Made by a program: the position numbers and the translations under genes
Notes under the pieces: generated by a model
The model's database searches: none
What the model was told of the DNA's origin: nothing
The model's input: the letters and a program-made list of their open reading frames with translations, nothing else
In this document: positions 15,088-23,064 of the stretch, piece by piece
Numbering within the stretch: the first letter of the stretch is position 1
Layout: each line of letters opens with the position of its first letter
NCBI GenBank assembly: GCA_015061315.1
Contig: SUWV01000027.1
Coordinates: 1 to 33,230 of the forward strand
Reading direction: 5' to 3'
Source of the DNA: Lentimicrobiaceae bacterium
GTDB lineage: Bacteria; Bacteroidota; Bacteroidia; Bacteroidales; F082
Length of the DNA: 33,230 nucleotides

Positions 15088-17085
15088 ATGAAAACTAAAT
15101 CACTGATACTTTGCATTTTACTAACTCTATGTTCAAATATTGTTCTTTCTCAAAAAACATATAATTTAGAATCTCCGCAAAAAAATATTAACATTACAAT
15201 CTCAGCAGATGGCGATATTCTAAAATATTCCGTCACTCATGATAATACTCCTATAATCACAGACTCTCCAATTTCTATGGAGCTTAACGACGGTAAGATT
15301 TTAGGCTCCAATCCTATAGTAAGAAGTTATGACATCGAAAACGTCAATGAGACGATAAAATCTGTTCTTTATAAAAAAGAAACAATTATCGACAACTATA
15401 ACGAACTGACTCTTAACTTCAAAGGTAACTATAGCATTCAGTTCAGAGCTTACGACGATGGCATCGCTTATCGCTTCATAACGAAATTTTCCAAGCCTAT
15501 AATCGTAAAAAAAGAAAATATAACATACAATTTCGATGATGACTACACCGCTTATATTCCATACGTTAATCCCAGTAAAGGTCATGGCGATAATATCAGC
15601 AAGCAGTTTTTCAACTCCTTTGAAAACACTTACAGCATCACTCCTATTTCGGAAATAGAAAACGACAAATTAGCCTTCATGCCTATCCTTATCTCATTGA
15701 AAGATAATAAAAAAGTCGTTATCACAGAAGCCGACTTGGAAGATTATCCTGGGACTTATCTTACAAAAAATATAAACAAGAAAAACAGCATTGTTGGTCT
15801 GCATGCGAACTACCCTAAGGTTGAGGAACAAGGAGGCTACAACAATCTGCAATATATCGTAAAAGAACGCGAGGATTATATCGCCAAGGTTCAAGGCGCG
15901 AGAGAGTTTCCATGGAGATGTATGATTATTTCAGAAAACGACAAGGAACTTCTAAACAACGACATGGTATATAAGTTAGCGTCGCCATCACGCATCGAAG
16001 ACGAGAGCTGGATCGTTCCAGGCAAGGTGGCATGGGAATGGTGGAACGCATGGAATATCAAGGGCGTCGATTTTGAATCAGGCATCAATAATGAAACATA
16101 TAAGCATTACATCGACTTCGCTTCGGAATATGGAATTGAGTATGTCATCTTAGACGAAGGCTGGGCTGTCAACAAAGAAGCCGATATGTTCAATGTGATT
16201 CCAGAAATCGATATTTATGAACTCGTGGATTACGCTGACAATAAAGGTGTCGGCATCGTATTATGGGCAGGCTATTACGCCATAGAGCGCGACATGGAAG
16301 AAATCTGCAAATATTATTCTGAGCTCGGCGTAAAAGGTTTCAAAGTCGACTTCATCGACAGAGACGATCAGAAGGCTGTCAATTTTTATTATAAGATGGC
16401 GGAGACGGCAGCGAAGTATAATCTCATCATCGACTTCCACGGAGCGTACAAGCCGACAGGTCTGAATCGCACCTTCCCTAACGTCTTGAACTTTGAAGGC
16501 GTATATGGATTAGAGAATCTAAAGTGGAACCAGAATATCGATTTGGTGACATACGAAACGACAATACCTTTTATCAGAATGCTTGCCGGACCTTTAGACT
16601 TCACACAAGGCGCGATGCGTAATGCCAACAGAGACAACTACCGCGCCGTATGGACCGAGCCTATGAGTCAGGGCACCCGATGCAGACAACTTGCAGAATA
16701 CGTGATTTTCGAGTCGCCATTCAACATGTTATGCGACAGCCCAAGTAACTATAGAGACGAAGACGAATGTGCCAAATATATCACAGAAATACCTACTGTC
16801 TGGGACGAGACCATAGCCTTAGACGGCGAAGTAGGAGAATACGTCATCATCGCACGTCGCTCAGGCGACAGATGGTATGTGGGAGGAATAACAAATTGGG
16901 AAGATCGTGAGATAGAGATAGACCTCAGCTCATTAAATCTGAAACATAATCAGGCGACAGAATTTCGCGATGGCGTCAATGCTAACAAGATAGCTGAAGA
17001 TTACTCCAAGAATATCATCACCATCGACAATAATACATACATGGTCAAAATGAGTAAGGGCGGCGGCTTCGTGCTTATTTTCTAA
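15088..17085 (+). CDS. Glycoside hydrolase family 97, probably retaining
   Basis: A 665-residue secreted enzyme acting on alpha-linked glucosides or galactosides. Signal peptide MKTKSLILCILLTLCSNIVLS is followed by the GH97 N-terminal beta-sandwich (about 25-270). The (beta/alpha)8 barrel (about 280-560) contains WEWWNAW, YVILDEGW, KVDFIDRDDQ and VLNFEGVYGLE, and a C-terminal beta domain closes the chain. Asp421 in KVDF sits where retaining members carry their nucleophile; inverting SusB-type members lack it. Glu470 in NFEG is a candidate acid/base. Substrate (alpha-galactoside or alpha-glucoside) cannot be fixed. No susCD pair is adjacent, so this is not a classical polysaccharide-utilisation locus. 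Start chosen at the signal peptide. Confidence 0.93.
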   Translation: MKTKSLILCILLTLCSNIVLSQKTYNLESPQKNINITISADGDILKYSVTHDNTPIITDSPISMELNDGKILGSNPIVRSYDIENVNETIKSVLYKKETIIDNYNELTLNFKGNYSIQFRAYDDGIAYRFITKFSKPIIVKKENITYNFDDDYTAYIPYVNPSKGHGDNISKQFFNSFENTYSITPISEIENDKLAFMPILISLKDNKKVVITEADLEDYPGTYLTKNINKKNSIVGLHANYPKVEEQGGYNNLQYIVKEREDYIAKVQGAREFPWRCMIISENDKELLNNDMVYKLASPSRIEDESWIVPGKVAWEWWNAWNIKGVDFESGINNETYKHYIDFASEYGIEYVILDEGWAVNKEADMFNVIPEIDIYELVDYADNKGVGIVLWAGYYAIERDMEEICKYYSELGVKGFKVDFIDRDDQKAVNFYYKMAETAAKYNLIIDFHGAYKPTGLNRTFPNVLNFEGVYGLENLKWNQNIDLVTYETTIPFIRMLAGPLDFTQGAMRNANRDNYRAVWTEPMSQGTRCRQLAEYVIFESPFNMLCDSPSNYRDEDECAKYITEIPTVWDETIALDGEVGEYVIIARRSGDRWYVGGITNWEDREIEIDLSSLNLKHNQATEFRDGVNANKIAEDYSKNIITIDNNTYMVKMSKGGGFVLIF

Positions 17086-17185
17086 AACACTGATTTTTAA
17101 CATTCTTATATGAAAAATTATTTAAAGATTTTCGGTTTATAATTGAGGATTTTTTTGCAATTTTGCACCTTTAAAAATTGAAGAC

Positions 17186-18532
17186 ATGAGTGAACCGAAA
17201 GGAGCATTATTATTAGGCACAGAAGACGTTGGCAAGCTATTGAGGAAATACGCCACTCCTGCAATCATCGCGATGACAGCCTCGTCATTATACAACATGA
17301 TTGACAGCATATTCATAGGTCAAGGCGTAGGTCCAATGGCTATTTCAGGATTAGCCATCACCTTCCCTTTCATGAACTTAGGAGCTGCCATCGGAGCCAT
17401 GGTAGGCGTCGGAGCATCAACCGTGACTGCCATGGAACTCGGCAAGAAGAACTATGAGAAGAGCTGCCGCGCCTTAGCCAACACCGTAATGCTCAACATA
17501 TTCTTCGGAATCATATTCACCGTCGTATGTCTCGCATTTTTAAAACCGATACTTTTCTTCTTCGGCGCAAGCGAAAACACATTACCTTACGCCTACGAAT
17601 ACATGCAAGTCATCTTGCTCGGCAACATAATCACGCATCTATATCACGGACTTAACTCAGTGTTAAGAGCTTCAGGGCACCCTAACGAAGCCATGATAGC
17701 GACTATCATCACCGTCGTCGCCAACGTATTCTTAGACTGGCTCTTCATCTTCCCTCTCGACATGGGAATACGCGGAGCTGCGATAGCGACAGTCTTGGCT
17801 CAGACACTGCCTCTTATATATCTCTTCAAGATATTCATGAAAAAGAACGAGTTAGTACACTTCGACAGAAAAGACTTCGTCTTCGACATAAAAATCATCA
17901 AAGACATACTCGCCATCGGCTTGTCGCCATTCTTATTAAACTCAGCTCTTTGCGTCATCATCATCTTAATCAACAATGGCTTAAAGAGATATGGAGGCGA
18001 CTTATCGGTGGGAGCATACGGCATCGTCAACCGCGTGGCGTTTTTCTTCACCATGGTGGTGATGGGCATCACACAAGGGATGCAGCCTATCGTAAGTTAC
18101 AATTACGGAGCGCGTCAATACTCACGTGTCACTGAAGCCTTGAAGAAAGCGATAATATTAGCCATCATAACATTATGTCTCGGCTGTCTTATCGGAGAGA
18201 CCATACCAAGATTTGTATGTGCGCTTTTCACTACAGATGAAGAATTATTAAACTACTCTGTCGATGGCATGAGAATCGTCATGGCGACATTCCCTATCAT
18301 AGCCTTCCCTATCGTCATCGGCAACTTCTTCCAGAGCATCGGCAAGGCTAAGAAGTCGATAGTATTGTCATTATCGCGACAAGTATTGTTCCTTATACCT
18401 TTATTATTAATACTCCCGAATTTTCTCGGCATCAAAGGCGTATGGTGGAGCTTGCCAATATCCGATGTCATCGCGACAATACTTTCATTAATAATGATTG
18501 CGAGATATTATAAATACGATGTGAAGTCATGA
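17186..18532 (+). CDS. MATE family efflux transporter
   Basis: A 448-residue inner-membrane protein with 12 predicted helices in two related halves. It opens with LLRKYATPAIIAMTASSLYNMIDSIFIG, the usual MATE entry segment, and repeats the pattern around IKDILAIGLSPFLLNSALCVI. Such proteins export cationic compounds in exchange for Na+ or H+; the substrate is unknown. The last four bases (ATGA) overlap the truA start, so the two genes are translationally coupled. No consensus -7 box was found upstream; only a degenerate TTTTG is present near 17162. Confidence 0.92.
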   Translation: MSEPKGALLLGTEDVGKLLRKYATPAIIAMTASSLYNMIDSIFIGQGVGPMAISGLAITFPFMNLGAAIGAMVGVGASTVTAMELGKKNYEKSCRALANTVMLNIFFGIIFTVVCLAFLKPILFFFGASENTLPYAYEYMQVILLGNIITHLYHGLNSVLRASGHPNEAMIATIITVVANVFLDWLFIFPLDMGIRGAAIATVLAQTLPLIYLFKIFMKKNELVHFDRKDFVFDIKIIKDILAIGLSPFLLNSALCVIIILINNGLKRYGGDLSVGAYGIVNRVAFFFTMVVMGITQGMQPIVSYNYGARQYSRVTEALKKAIILAIITLCLGCLIGETIPRFVCALFTTDEELLNYSVDGMRIVMATFPIIAFPIVIGNFFQSIGKAKKSIVLSLSRQVLFLIPLLLILPNFLGIKGVWWSLPISDVIATILSLIMIARYYKYDVKS

Positions 18533-19260
18533 GAAGATATTTCTTACATCTCGCATATAACGGCTCACGCTATCACGGCTGGCAGATTCAGCCCGACGAC
18601 ATTTCTGTGCAAGAAGAATTAGAGAAATGTCTAAGTCTCAAACTCGGTGAGAAGATAAGTATCACAGGCTGTGGCAGAACCGACACCGGAGTGCATGCCC
18701 GTAACTTCTACGCTCATTTCGATGTAGAAAAAGAAATATCCAACTGCGAAGAATTCGTATATCGACTCAATATATTCTTACCTAACGACATTGTGATTTA
18801 TAAATGCTGGGAAGTCGACAATAACTTACACGCTCGTTTCGATGCCACATCGAGGACTTATCATTATTACATCACACAAAACAAGAATCCATTTCACCTT
18901 AATGACGCATTCTATTATCACGGCAAGTTAGACGTAGAGCTGATGCAAAAAGCCGCTAACATATTATTTGAATATACCGACTTCACGAGTTTCTCGAAAC
19001 TACATACGCAAGTCAAGACAAATAATTGTAAGATTATGGAAGCACGTTTCTTTGAAGAAAACGATTTGTTAGTCTTTGAGATAAAAGCAGACAGATTTTT
19101 AAGGAATATGGTACGAGCTGTCGTTGGGACATTGTTAGAAGTAGGACGAGGAAAGCTCAGCTTAGAACAATTCCGCGATGTGATAGAAAAGAAGAACCGA
19201 TGCTCAGCAGGAACCTCGATGCCAGCACACGCATTATTCTTGGAGGAAGTCACTTATTGA
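18529..19260 (+). CDS. truA: tRNA pseudouridine synthase A
   Basis: A 243-residue enzyme that turns uridine into pseudouridine at positions 38-40 of the tRNA anticodon arm. The catalytic motif GCGRTDTGVHA carries Asp52. YNGSRYHGWQIQPDDISVQEE and the C-terminal FLRNMVRAVVGTLLEVG are family signatures. Length is normal. It shares an ATGA overlap with the MATE gene and is followed by an inverted-repeat block. Confidence 0.96.
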   Translation: MRRYFLHLAYNGSRYHGWQIQPDDISVQEELEKCLSLKLGEKISITGCGRTDTGVHARNFYAHFDVEKEISNCEEFVYRLNIFLPNDIVIYKCWEVDNNLHARFDATSRTYHYYITQNKNPFHLNDAFYYHGKLDVELMQKAANILFEYTDFTSFSKLHTQVKTNNCKIMEARFFEENDLLVFEIKADRFLRNMVRAVVGTLLEVGRGKLSLEQFRDVIEKKNRCSAGTSMPAHALFLEEVTY

Positions 19261-19268
19261 CTTTTTTA

Positions 19269-19330
19269 AATCTGAGAAATTGAAAATCTCAAAACCTGAA
19301 AATTTTTTCAGATTCTCAAATCCTCAGATT
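19269..19330 (+). terminator. CTGA-rich inverted repeat after truA
   Basis: AATCTGAG (19269-19276) pairs with CTCAGATT (19323-19330), with a nested CTGAA/TTCAG inner hairpin and a T-rich stretch. It belongs to the same repeat style as 27507-27554 and the tail of the rhodanese gene. From 19331 to 19416 no gene is seen. Confidence 0.55.
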
Positions 19331-19416
19331 CTTCATTATCTTTTTATCAACAATTTTCGCCTTCATTTTGTGGATAACTTATCTGCTAAAATATTGCTTT
19401 TCATAAAATACAGACT

Positions 19417-19424
19417 TAAATTTG
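19417..19424 (+). promoter_or_regulatory. -7 box of aat with TTG at -33
   Basis: TAAATTTG with TTG at 19394-19396, spaced 20 bases. The leader is about 60 bases and contains a short AGCT-aa-AAGCT palindrome. Confidence 0.7.
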
Positions 19425-19490
19425 TAGCAACAATAAAAAAGTCTGTCAGCTAAAAGCTAACGGCAAAGGTCTAACTAAACACTTAATGCT

Positions 19491-20207
19491 ATGTCGGTAT
19501 ATCTATTAGCAGATGATGTTTACGATTTTCCATCTGCGAACCTCGCAAATCATGACGGTCTTCTTGCCATAGGAGGCGACTTATCACCCGAGCGTCTCAT
19601 CATAGCCTATTCTTCTGGTATCTTCCCTTGGTATTCGGAAGGCGAGCCTATCTTATGGTGGTCGCTCGACCCTCGCATGGTCATGAAACCAACAGAGATG
19701 AAGATAACGAAATCGTTGCAGAAGACCATCGACTCCAACAAATATTCATGTTCTATCGACACCAACTTCGACAAGGTTATTGAGATGTGCGCGAGTGTTG
19801 AGAGGAAAGATCAAGACGGCACTTGGATTTGTGAAGATATGATAGCCGCCTACAAGGAATTACATCGCATCGGTTTCGCTCATTCTGTTGAGACATACTG
19901 CGACAACGAATTGGTCGGCGGATTATACGGTGTTTCTATAGGCAGCGTCTTCTGCGGAGAGTCGATGTTCCACACCAAGACCGACGCCTCAAAGGTAGCG
20001 CTTTACAACTTATGCGATTTCCTCATCAGAAATAACTTCGACCTCATCGACGTGCAACAAGACACGCCACACTTCAGAAGGTTAGGCGCACATACGATAC
20101 CAAGAAAAGATTTCCTAAAACTACTCAAGGGCTACGTCAAACACCCTTCTTTAGTCGGCAACTGGGGCAATGGCGAAGCCGACTGGAAAGAAGTTGTTAT
20201 TAGCTGA
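19491..20207 (+). CDS. aat: Leucyl/phenylalanyl-tRNA--protein transferase
   Basis: A 238-residue enzyme that adds Leu or Phe from aminoacyl-tRNA to proteins with N-terminal Arg or Lys, marking them for ClpS-ClpAP breakdown (bacterial N-end rule). Signature stretches: GLLAIGGDLSPERLIIAYSS, then GIFPWY, then ILWWSLDPRMV; later ELVGGLYGVSIGSVFCGESM and FDLIDVQQDTPHFRRLG. The stop codon falls inside an 18-base direct repeat (20197-20233). No clpS or clpA is in the window. Confidence 0.95.
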   Translation: MSVYLLADDVYDFPSANLANHDGLLAIGGDLSPERLIIAYSSGIFPWYSEGEPILWWSLDPRMVMKPTEMKITKSLQKTIDSNKYSCSIDTNFDKVIEMCASVERKDQDGTWICEDMIAAYKELHRIGFAHSVETYCDNELVGGLYGVSIGSVFCGESMFHTKTDASKVALYNLCDFLIRNNFDLIDVQQDTPHFRRLGAHTIPRKDFLKLLKGYVKHPSLVGNWGNGEADWKEVVIS

Positions 20208-20233
20208 GACGCACATTATTAACTGAGACGCAC
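20197..20233 (+). repeat. 18-bp direct repeat spanning the aat stop codon
   Basis: TTATTAGCTGAGACGCAC (20197-20214) and TTATTAACTGAGACGCAC (20216-20233) differ at one base. The first copy contains the aat TGA. Confidence 0.85.
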
Positions 20234-20271
20234 CAATTACATCGTGTTTATTTTAAGTGATGTAGTGATGA

Positions 20272-20309
20272 AGTTATGGAGTTATGAAATACTCCACAAC
20301 TCCATAACT
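20272..20309 (+). terminator. Hairpin after aat
   Basis: AGTTATGGAG (20272-20281) and its perfect complement (20300-20309) form a 10-bp stem. An A run follows on the plus strand, so it would work better as a minus-strand terminator; direction uncertain. Confidence 0.5.
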
Positions 20310-20325
20310 CCACAACTAAAAAAAA

Positions 20326-20372
20326 ACGTGTCAATGATATATTGTTTATTTTCATTGGTATCATCGACGCGT
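20326..20372. repeat. Dispersed hairpin element, copy 2
   Basis: Arms 20326-20340 and 20358-20372, loop beginning ATTGTTTATTTT, followed by CTCTAC. It is homologous to the element at 10404-10454. Confidence 0.75.
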
Positions 20373-20380
20373 CTCTACTT

Positions 20381-20412
20381 GGTGACTCGGTGACTTGGTG
20401 ACTCGGAGACTT
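20381..20412. repeat. Four tandem octamers (GGTGACTC type)
   Basis: GGTGACTC, GGTGACTT, GGTGACTC and GGAGACTT in a row. The last two bases are part of the TAA stop of the DUF2750-like gene. The reverse complement of the octamer is one base away from the CAACAAGT unit at 27365. Confidence 0.85.
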
Positions 20413-20860
20413 AAAAGTCCTCATCATCGAGGCTGTCGAGGTATTCTTCCTCCCAATTGTCGGGAATACCTTCGGCCCATTCCTCGTCGTAATATTCTTC
20501 ACCGACGAGTTTCTTGTCTTCTTCCACGTCTATTTCTGCACCTTTAAAAAGCTGTTTCATCATCTTGGCAGGCACAGGCAACATCTGGCCATCCTCGCCA
20601 GTAGAAATCGCGATGCCGATGTTATCTTCGTGAAGCTCATTCATCCACCCGACAAACTCATCGACATTCATACTCGTGACGTTATACTCTTCCCAGTCAT
20701 CGCTGATGTTATTCTTAGCAGCATCTTCATCAGCCCATACAGGGATATATGAATTTTCATCACCATCTTCCACCATGGCAAAAAGTCCAGGCTTAGCTTC
20801 AAGCAACCATAAAGTATCGCTTTCCTTTACGTTTAAAATAAATTGTCTTAATTCTTCCAT
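20411..20860 (-). CDS. DUF2750-like acidic protein
   Basis: A 149-residue cytoplasmic protein without signal peptide. The first 100 residues fit the DUF2750 pattern (ESDTLWLLEAKPGLFAMVED, then IPVWADEDAAKN, then MNVDEFVGWMNELHEDNIGI). The C-terminal 45 residues are strongly acidic (many Glu/Asp, ending LDSLDDEDF). Function is unknown. I chose ATG 20860, with a purine-rich AAAGAAAGAT before it; the frame runs further upstream to 20914, but that part is encoded by repeat-like sequence. It follows the ABC-F gene on the same strand. Confidence 0.75.
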   Translation of the reverse strand: MEELRQFILNVKESDTLWLLEAKPGLFAMVEDGDENSYIPVWADEDAAKNNISDDWEEYNVTSMNVDEFVGWMNELHEDNIGIAISTGEDGQMLPVPAKMMKQLFKGAEIDVEEDKKLVGEEYYDEEWAEGIPDNWEEEYLDSLDDEDF

Positions 20861-20922
20861 ATCTTTCTTTTGTCTAATGTCTAAAGGCAAATGTCTAAAG
20901 GCTAAAGGCCTCATTCTAAACT

Positions 20923-20960
20923 ATTAATTGTTAACTGTTAATTGTTAATTGTTAATTGTT
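20923..20960. repeat. TTAATTG-type tandem array between ABC-F and DUF2750-like genes
   Basis: About five 7-base units based on TTAATTG, with one TTAACTG variant. The array touches the TGA stop of the ABC-F gene. Confidence 0.8.
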
Positions 20961-22843
20961 CAAATCTCATCAAGTTCAAGCCAGCGCATTTCTTTCTCAT
21001 CAAGAAGATCATTAATCTCGTTTAATCTTTTTCCTAATTTCTCAATCTCCTGATAATCCATTTGCTCTTGCATCTTAGTCGCTATTTCCTCCTTCTCTAC
21101 TTCCAAGTCTTCGATGTCTTTAGCGAGCTGCTCATATTCCTGCTGTTCTTTGTAAGTCCTTTTTTTCTTACGTTCGACAGCCTTTGGCTTATCAACACGA
21201 GCCTCTTGTTTCTGGGCAGCAATTTCTCTTTTTTCCTCTTTATTTTTTTCTTCAAGATAATCATGATATTGAGAATAGTTACCCATAAAGCCTTTCACCT
21301 TGCCGTCGCCTTCAAAAACGAACAGCTGATCGACGGTCTGGTCGAGGAAATATCTGTCGTGAGAAACGACGAGAAGGCATCCTTTATAAGTCTGAAGGAA
21401 ATCTTCCAACTTCTGCAATGTCAATAAGTCGAGGTCGTTAGTCGGCTCATCGAGTATCAAGAAATTAGGATTAGAGACGAGCACTGTCAAAAGATAGAGA
21501 CGTCTTTTCTCACCGCCGCTCAACAGCGAAACCGGCTGACGATGCATAGAGTACGGAAACATAAAATGCGCCAAGAGTTTATCAGCGGTATATACATTAT
21601 CTTTACCATAATGAATCACTTCCGCAATATCCTGTATCGTTTCAAGAACCGTCTTACGTTCATCGAATTTAATTCCTTTCTGAGTATAATATCCGTAAGC
21701 CACAGTCTGTCCCGTGACAACAGTTCCCGAGTCGGGCTTTTCATTTCCCGTTATCATATTTAAAAAGGTAGATTTTCCGATACCGTTTTTACCTATGATG
21801 CCGATGCGTTCACCTTTTTTAAATATATAGTCGAAGTCTTTAAGTATCGTCATGTTACCGTAAGATTTCGACACTCTGTCCATTTCGAGTATCTTACCGC
21901 CGAGGCGTTGCATATCAGAGCCGAACTGCAGTTCGTTATTGTCGCGACGCATCTTAGCCTTCTCTTGAAGGTCGTAGAAAGCGTCGATGCGAGCCTTAGC
22001 CTTACCAGTGCGAGCCTGCGGCGTGCTACGCATCCATTCCAACTCATGTTTCAGAAGCTGCCCTGCGCGCTCAGCAGCGATACGTTTATTCTCCTCGCGT
22101 TCACGACTCTTACGAACATAATAGTCGTAGTTGCCGTTATGAGTATACATCGTTCCCTGATAAAGCTCGAAGATCTTATTACACACTCTGTCAAGGAAAT
22201 AACGGTCGTGTGTCACCATGAACAAAGTCTTCGTCGACTGAGTGAGATATTTCTCGAGCCATTCTATCATTCCCATATCGAGATGGTTGGTAGGCTCATC
22301 GAGGAATAGAATATCCGGGTCATCGAGAAGCACCAATGCGAGAGCGAGGCGTTTTACCTGACCGCCTGATAGCGTTCCTACTTTCTGATTTAAATCGGTG
22401 ATTTCAAAGGTATAGAGAAGCTGTTTGAGTCGTTGTTCGTATGACCAAGCTTGCAGAGAATCCATTTGCGAGATGGCGTCTTCCAACTCCTTTTTAGTGG
22501 TGAGATTATTATCATCGACATGATTCAGCAAGGCGGATTCATAACGTTGTATAACGTTCATGATGTCGGTATGACCCGTAGATATCACATCTTGTATTGT
22601 CAGTTCAGGATTGAATTGAGGCAGCTGTTCAAGATAACCTATTCTGATATTTTCGTTATAAGCTATTGAGCCTTTGTCGCTTTCTTCCTTACCGACCAGT
22701 ATCTTCATCATAGTAGATTTACCAGTGCCGTTGGCAGCCACGAGAGCCGTCTTCTCCCCTTTCTCAATACCGAAGCTAATATTTTCAAACAAAAGTTTAT
22801 CACTAAAAGCCTTTGATATATTGTCGATAGATATATAATTCAT
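20960..22843 (-). CDS. ABC-F family ATPase, Uup-like
   Basis: A 627-residue soluble protein with two ABC ATPase domains and no membrane segment. Domain 1 has Walker A AANGTGKST (Lys42), signature LSGGQ and Walker B FLDEPTNHLD. The linker (about 240-310) follows. Domain 2 has GKNGIGKST, LSGGE and ILDEPTNDLD. A C-terminal coiled coil (about 535-627, KKKRTYKEQQEYEQLAKDIE) is the hallmark of Uup. ABC-F proteins act on the ribosome or, for Uup, also on branched DNA. The first Walker A begins AxxG rather than GxxG. I chose ATG 22843; an upstream ATG at 22891 lies before the promoter box. Confidence 0.93.
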   Translation of the reverse strand: MNYISIDNISKAFSDKLLFENISFGIEKGEKTALVAANGTGKSTMMKILVGKEESDKGSIAYNENIRIGYLEQLPQFNPELTIQDVISTGHTDIMNVIQRYESALLNHVDDNNLTTKKELEDAISQMDSLQAWSYEQRLKQLLYTFEITDLNQKVGTLSGGQVKRLALALVLLDDPDILFLDEPTNHLDMGMIEWLEKYLTQSTKTLFMVTHDRYFLDRVCNKIFELYQGTMYTHNGNYDYYVRKSREREENKRIAAERAGQLLKHELEWMRSTPQARTGKAKARIDAFYDLQEKAKMRRDNNELQFGSDMQRLGGKILEMDRVSKSYGNMTILKDFDYIFKKGERIGIIGKNGIGKSTFLNMITGNEKPDSGTVVTGQTVAYGYYTQKGIKFDERKTVLETIQDIAEVIHYGKDNVYTADKLLAHFMFPYSMHRQPVSLLSGGEKRRLYLLTVLVSNPNFLILDEPTNDLDLLTLQKLEDFLQTYKGCLLVVSHDRYFLDQTVDQLFVFEGDGKVKGFMGNYSQYHDYLEEKNKEEKREIAAQKQEARVDKPKAVERKKKRTYKEQQEYEQLAKDIEDLEVEKEEIATKMQEQMDYQEIEKLGKRLNEINDLLDEKEMRWLELDEI

Positions 22844-22860
22844 CGTAAAAAGTATTTTGG

Positions 22861-22868
22861 CAAATTTA
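22861..22868 (-). promoter_or_regulatory. -7 box of the ABC-F gene
   Basis: TAAATTTG on the minus strand, 17 bases before ATG 22843. Confidence 0.65.
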
Positions 22869-22948
22869 ATAAAAAAACTTATTATTATCATATTATAAAG
22901 ACTTTAAAAAAATACAGCAATACATTTTGATTTTCTAAAAATAAAGTC

Positions 22949-22956
22949 TACATTTG
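22949..22956 (+). promoter_or_regulatory. -7 box with TTTG at -33, first secreted paralog
   Basis: TTTG at 22926-22929, 19 bases, then TACATTTG: a full match to the Bacteroides promoter. The leader is about 105 bases. Confidence 0.8.
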
Positions 22957-22966
22957 CGGTACTAAT

Positions 22967-22982
22967 ACATATATTAATATGT
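22967..22982. promoter_or_regulatory. Palindrome just after the transcription start, candidate operator
   Basis: ACATAT-ATTA-ATATGT, perfect 6-base arms, starting 10 bases after the -7 box. A protein bound here would block initiation. It could also be chance in AT-rich DNA. Confidence 0.35.
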
Positions 22983-22996
22983 GACAAGGAATGTTT

Positions 22997-23043
22997 AAAT
23001 GTTGCTGACATTTCTTGTAATTCAGACATAAGCAACAACATTT
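22997..23043 (+). promoter_or_regulatory. Leader hairpin of the first secreted paralog
   Basis: AAATGTTGCT (22997-23006) can pair with the AGC...AACATTT part of 23031-23043 with a 3-base bulge, and a T5 run follows. An attenuator or a stabilising leader stem is possible. Confidence 0.35.
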
Positions 23044-23064
23044 TTAATTTTAAATTTTAAGGTT

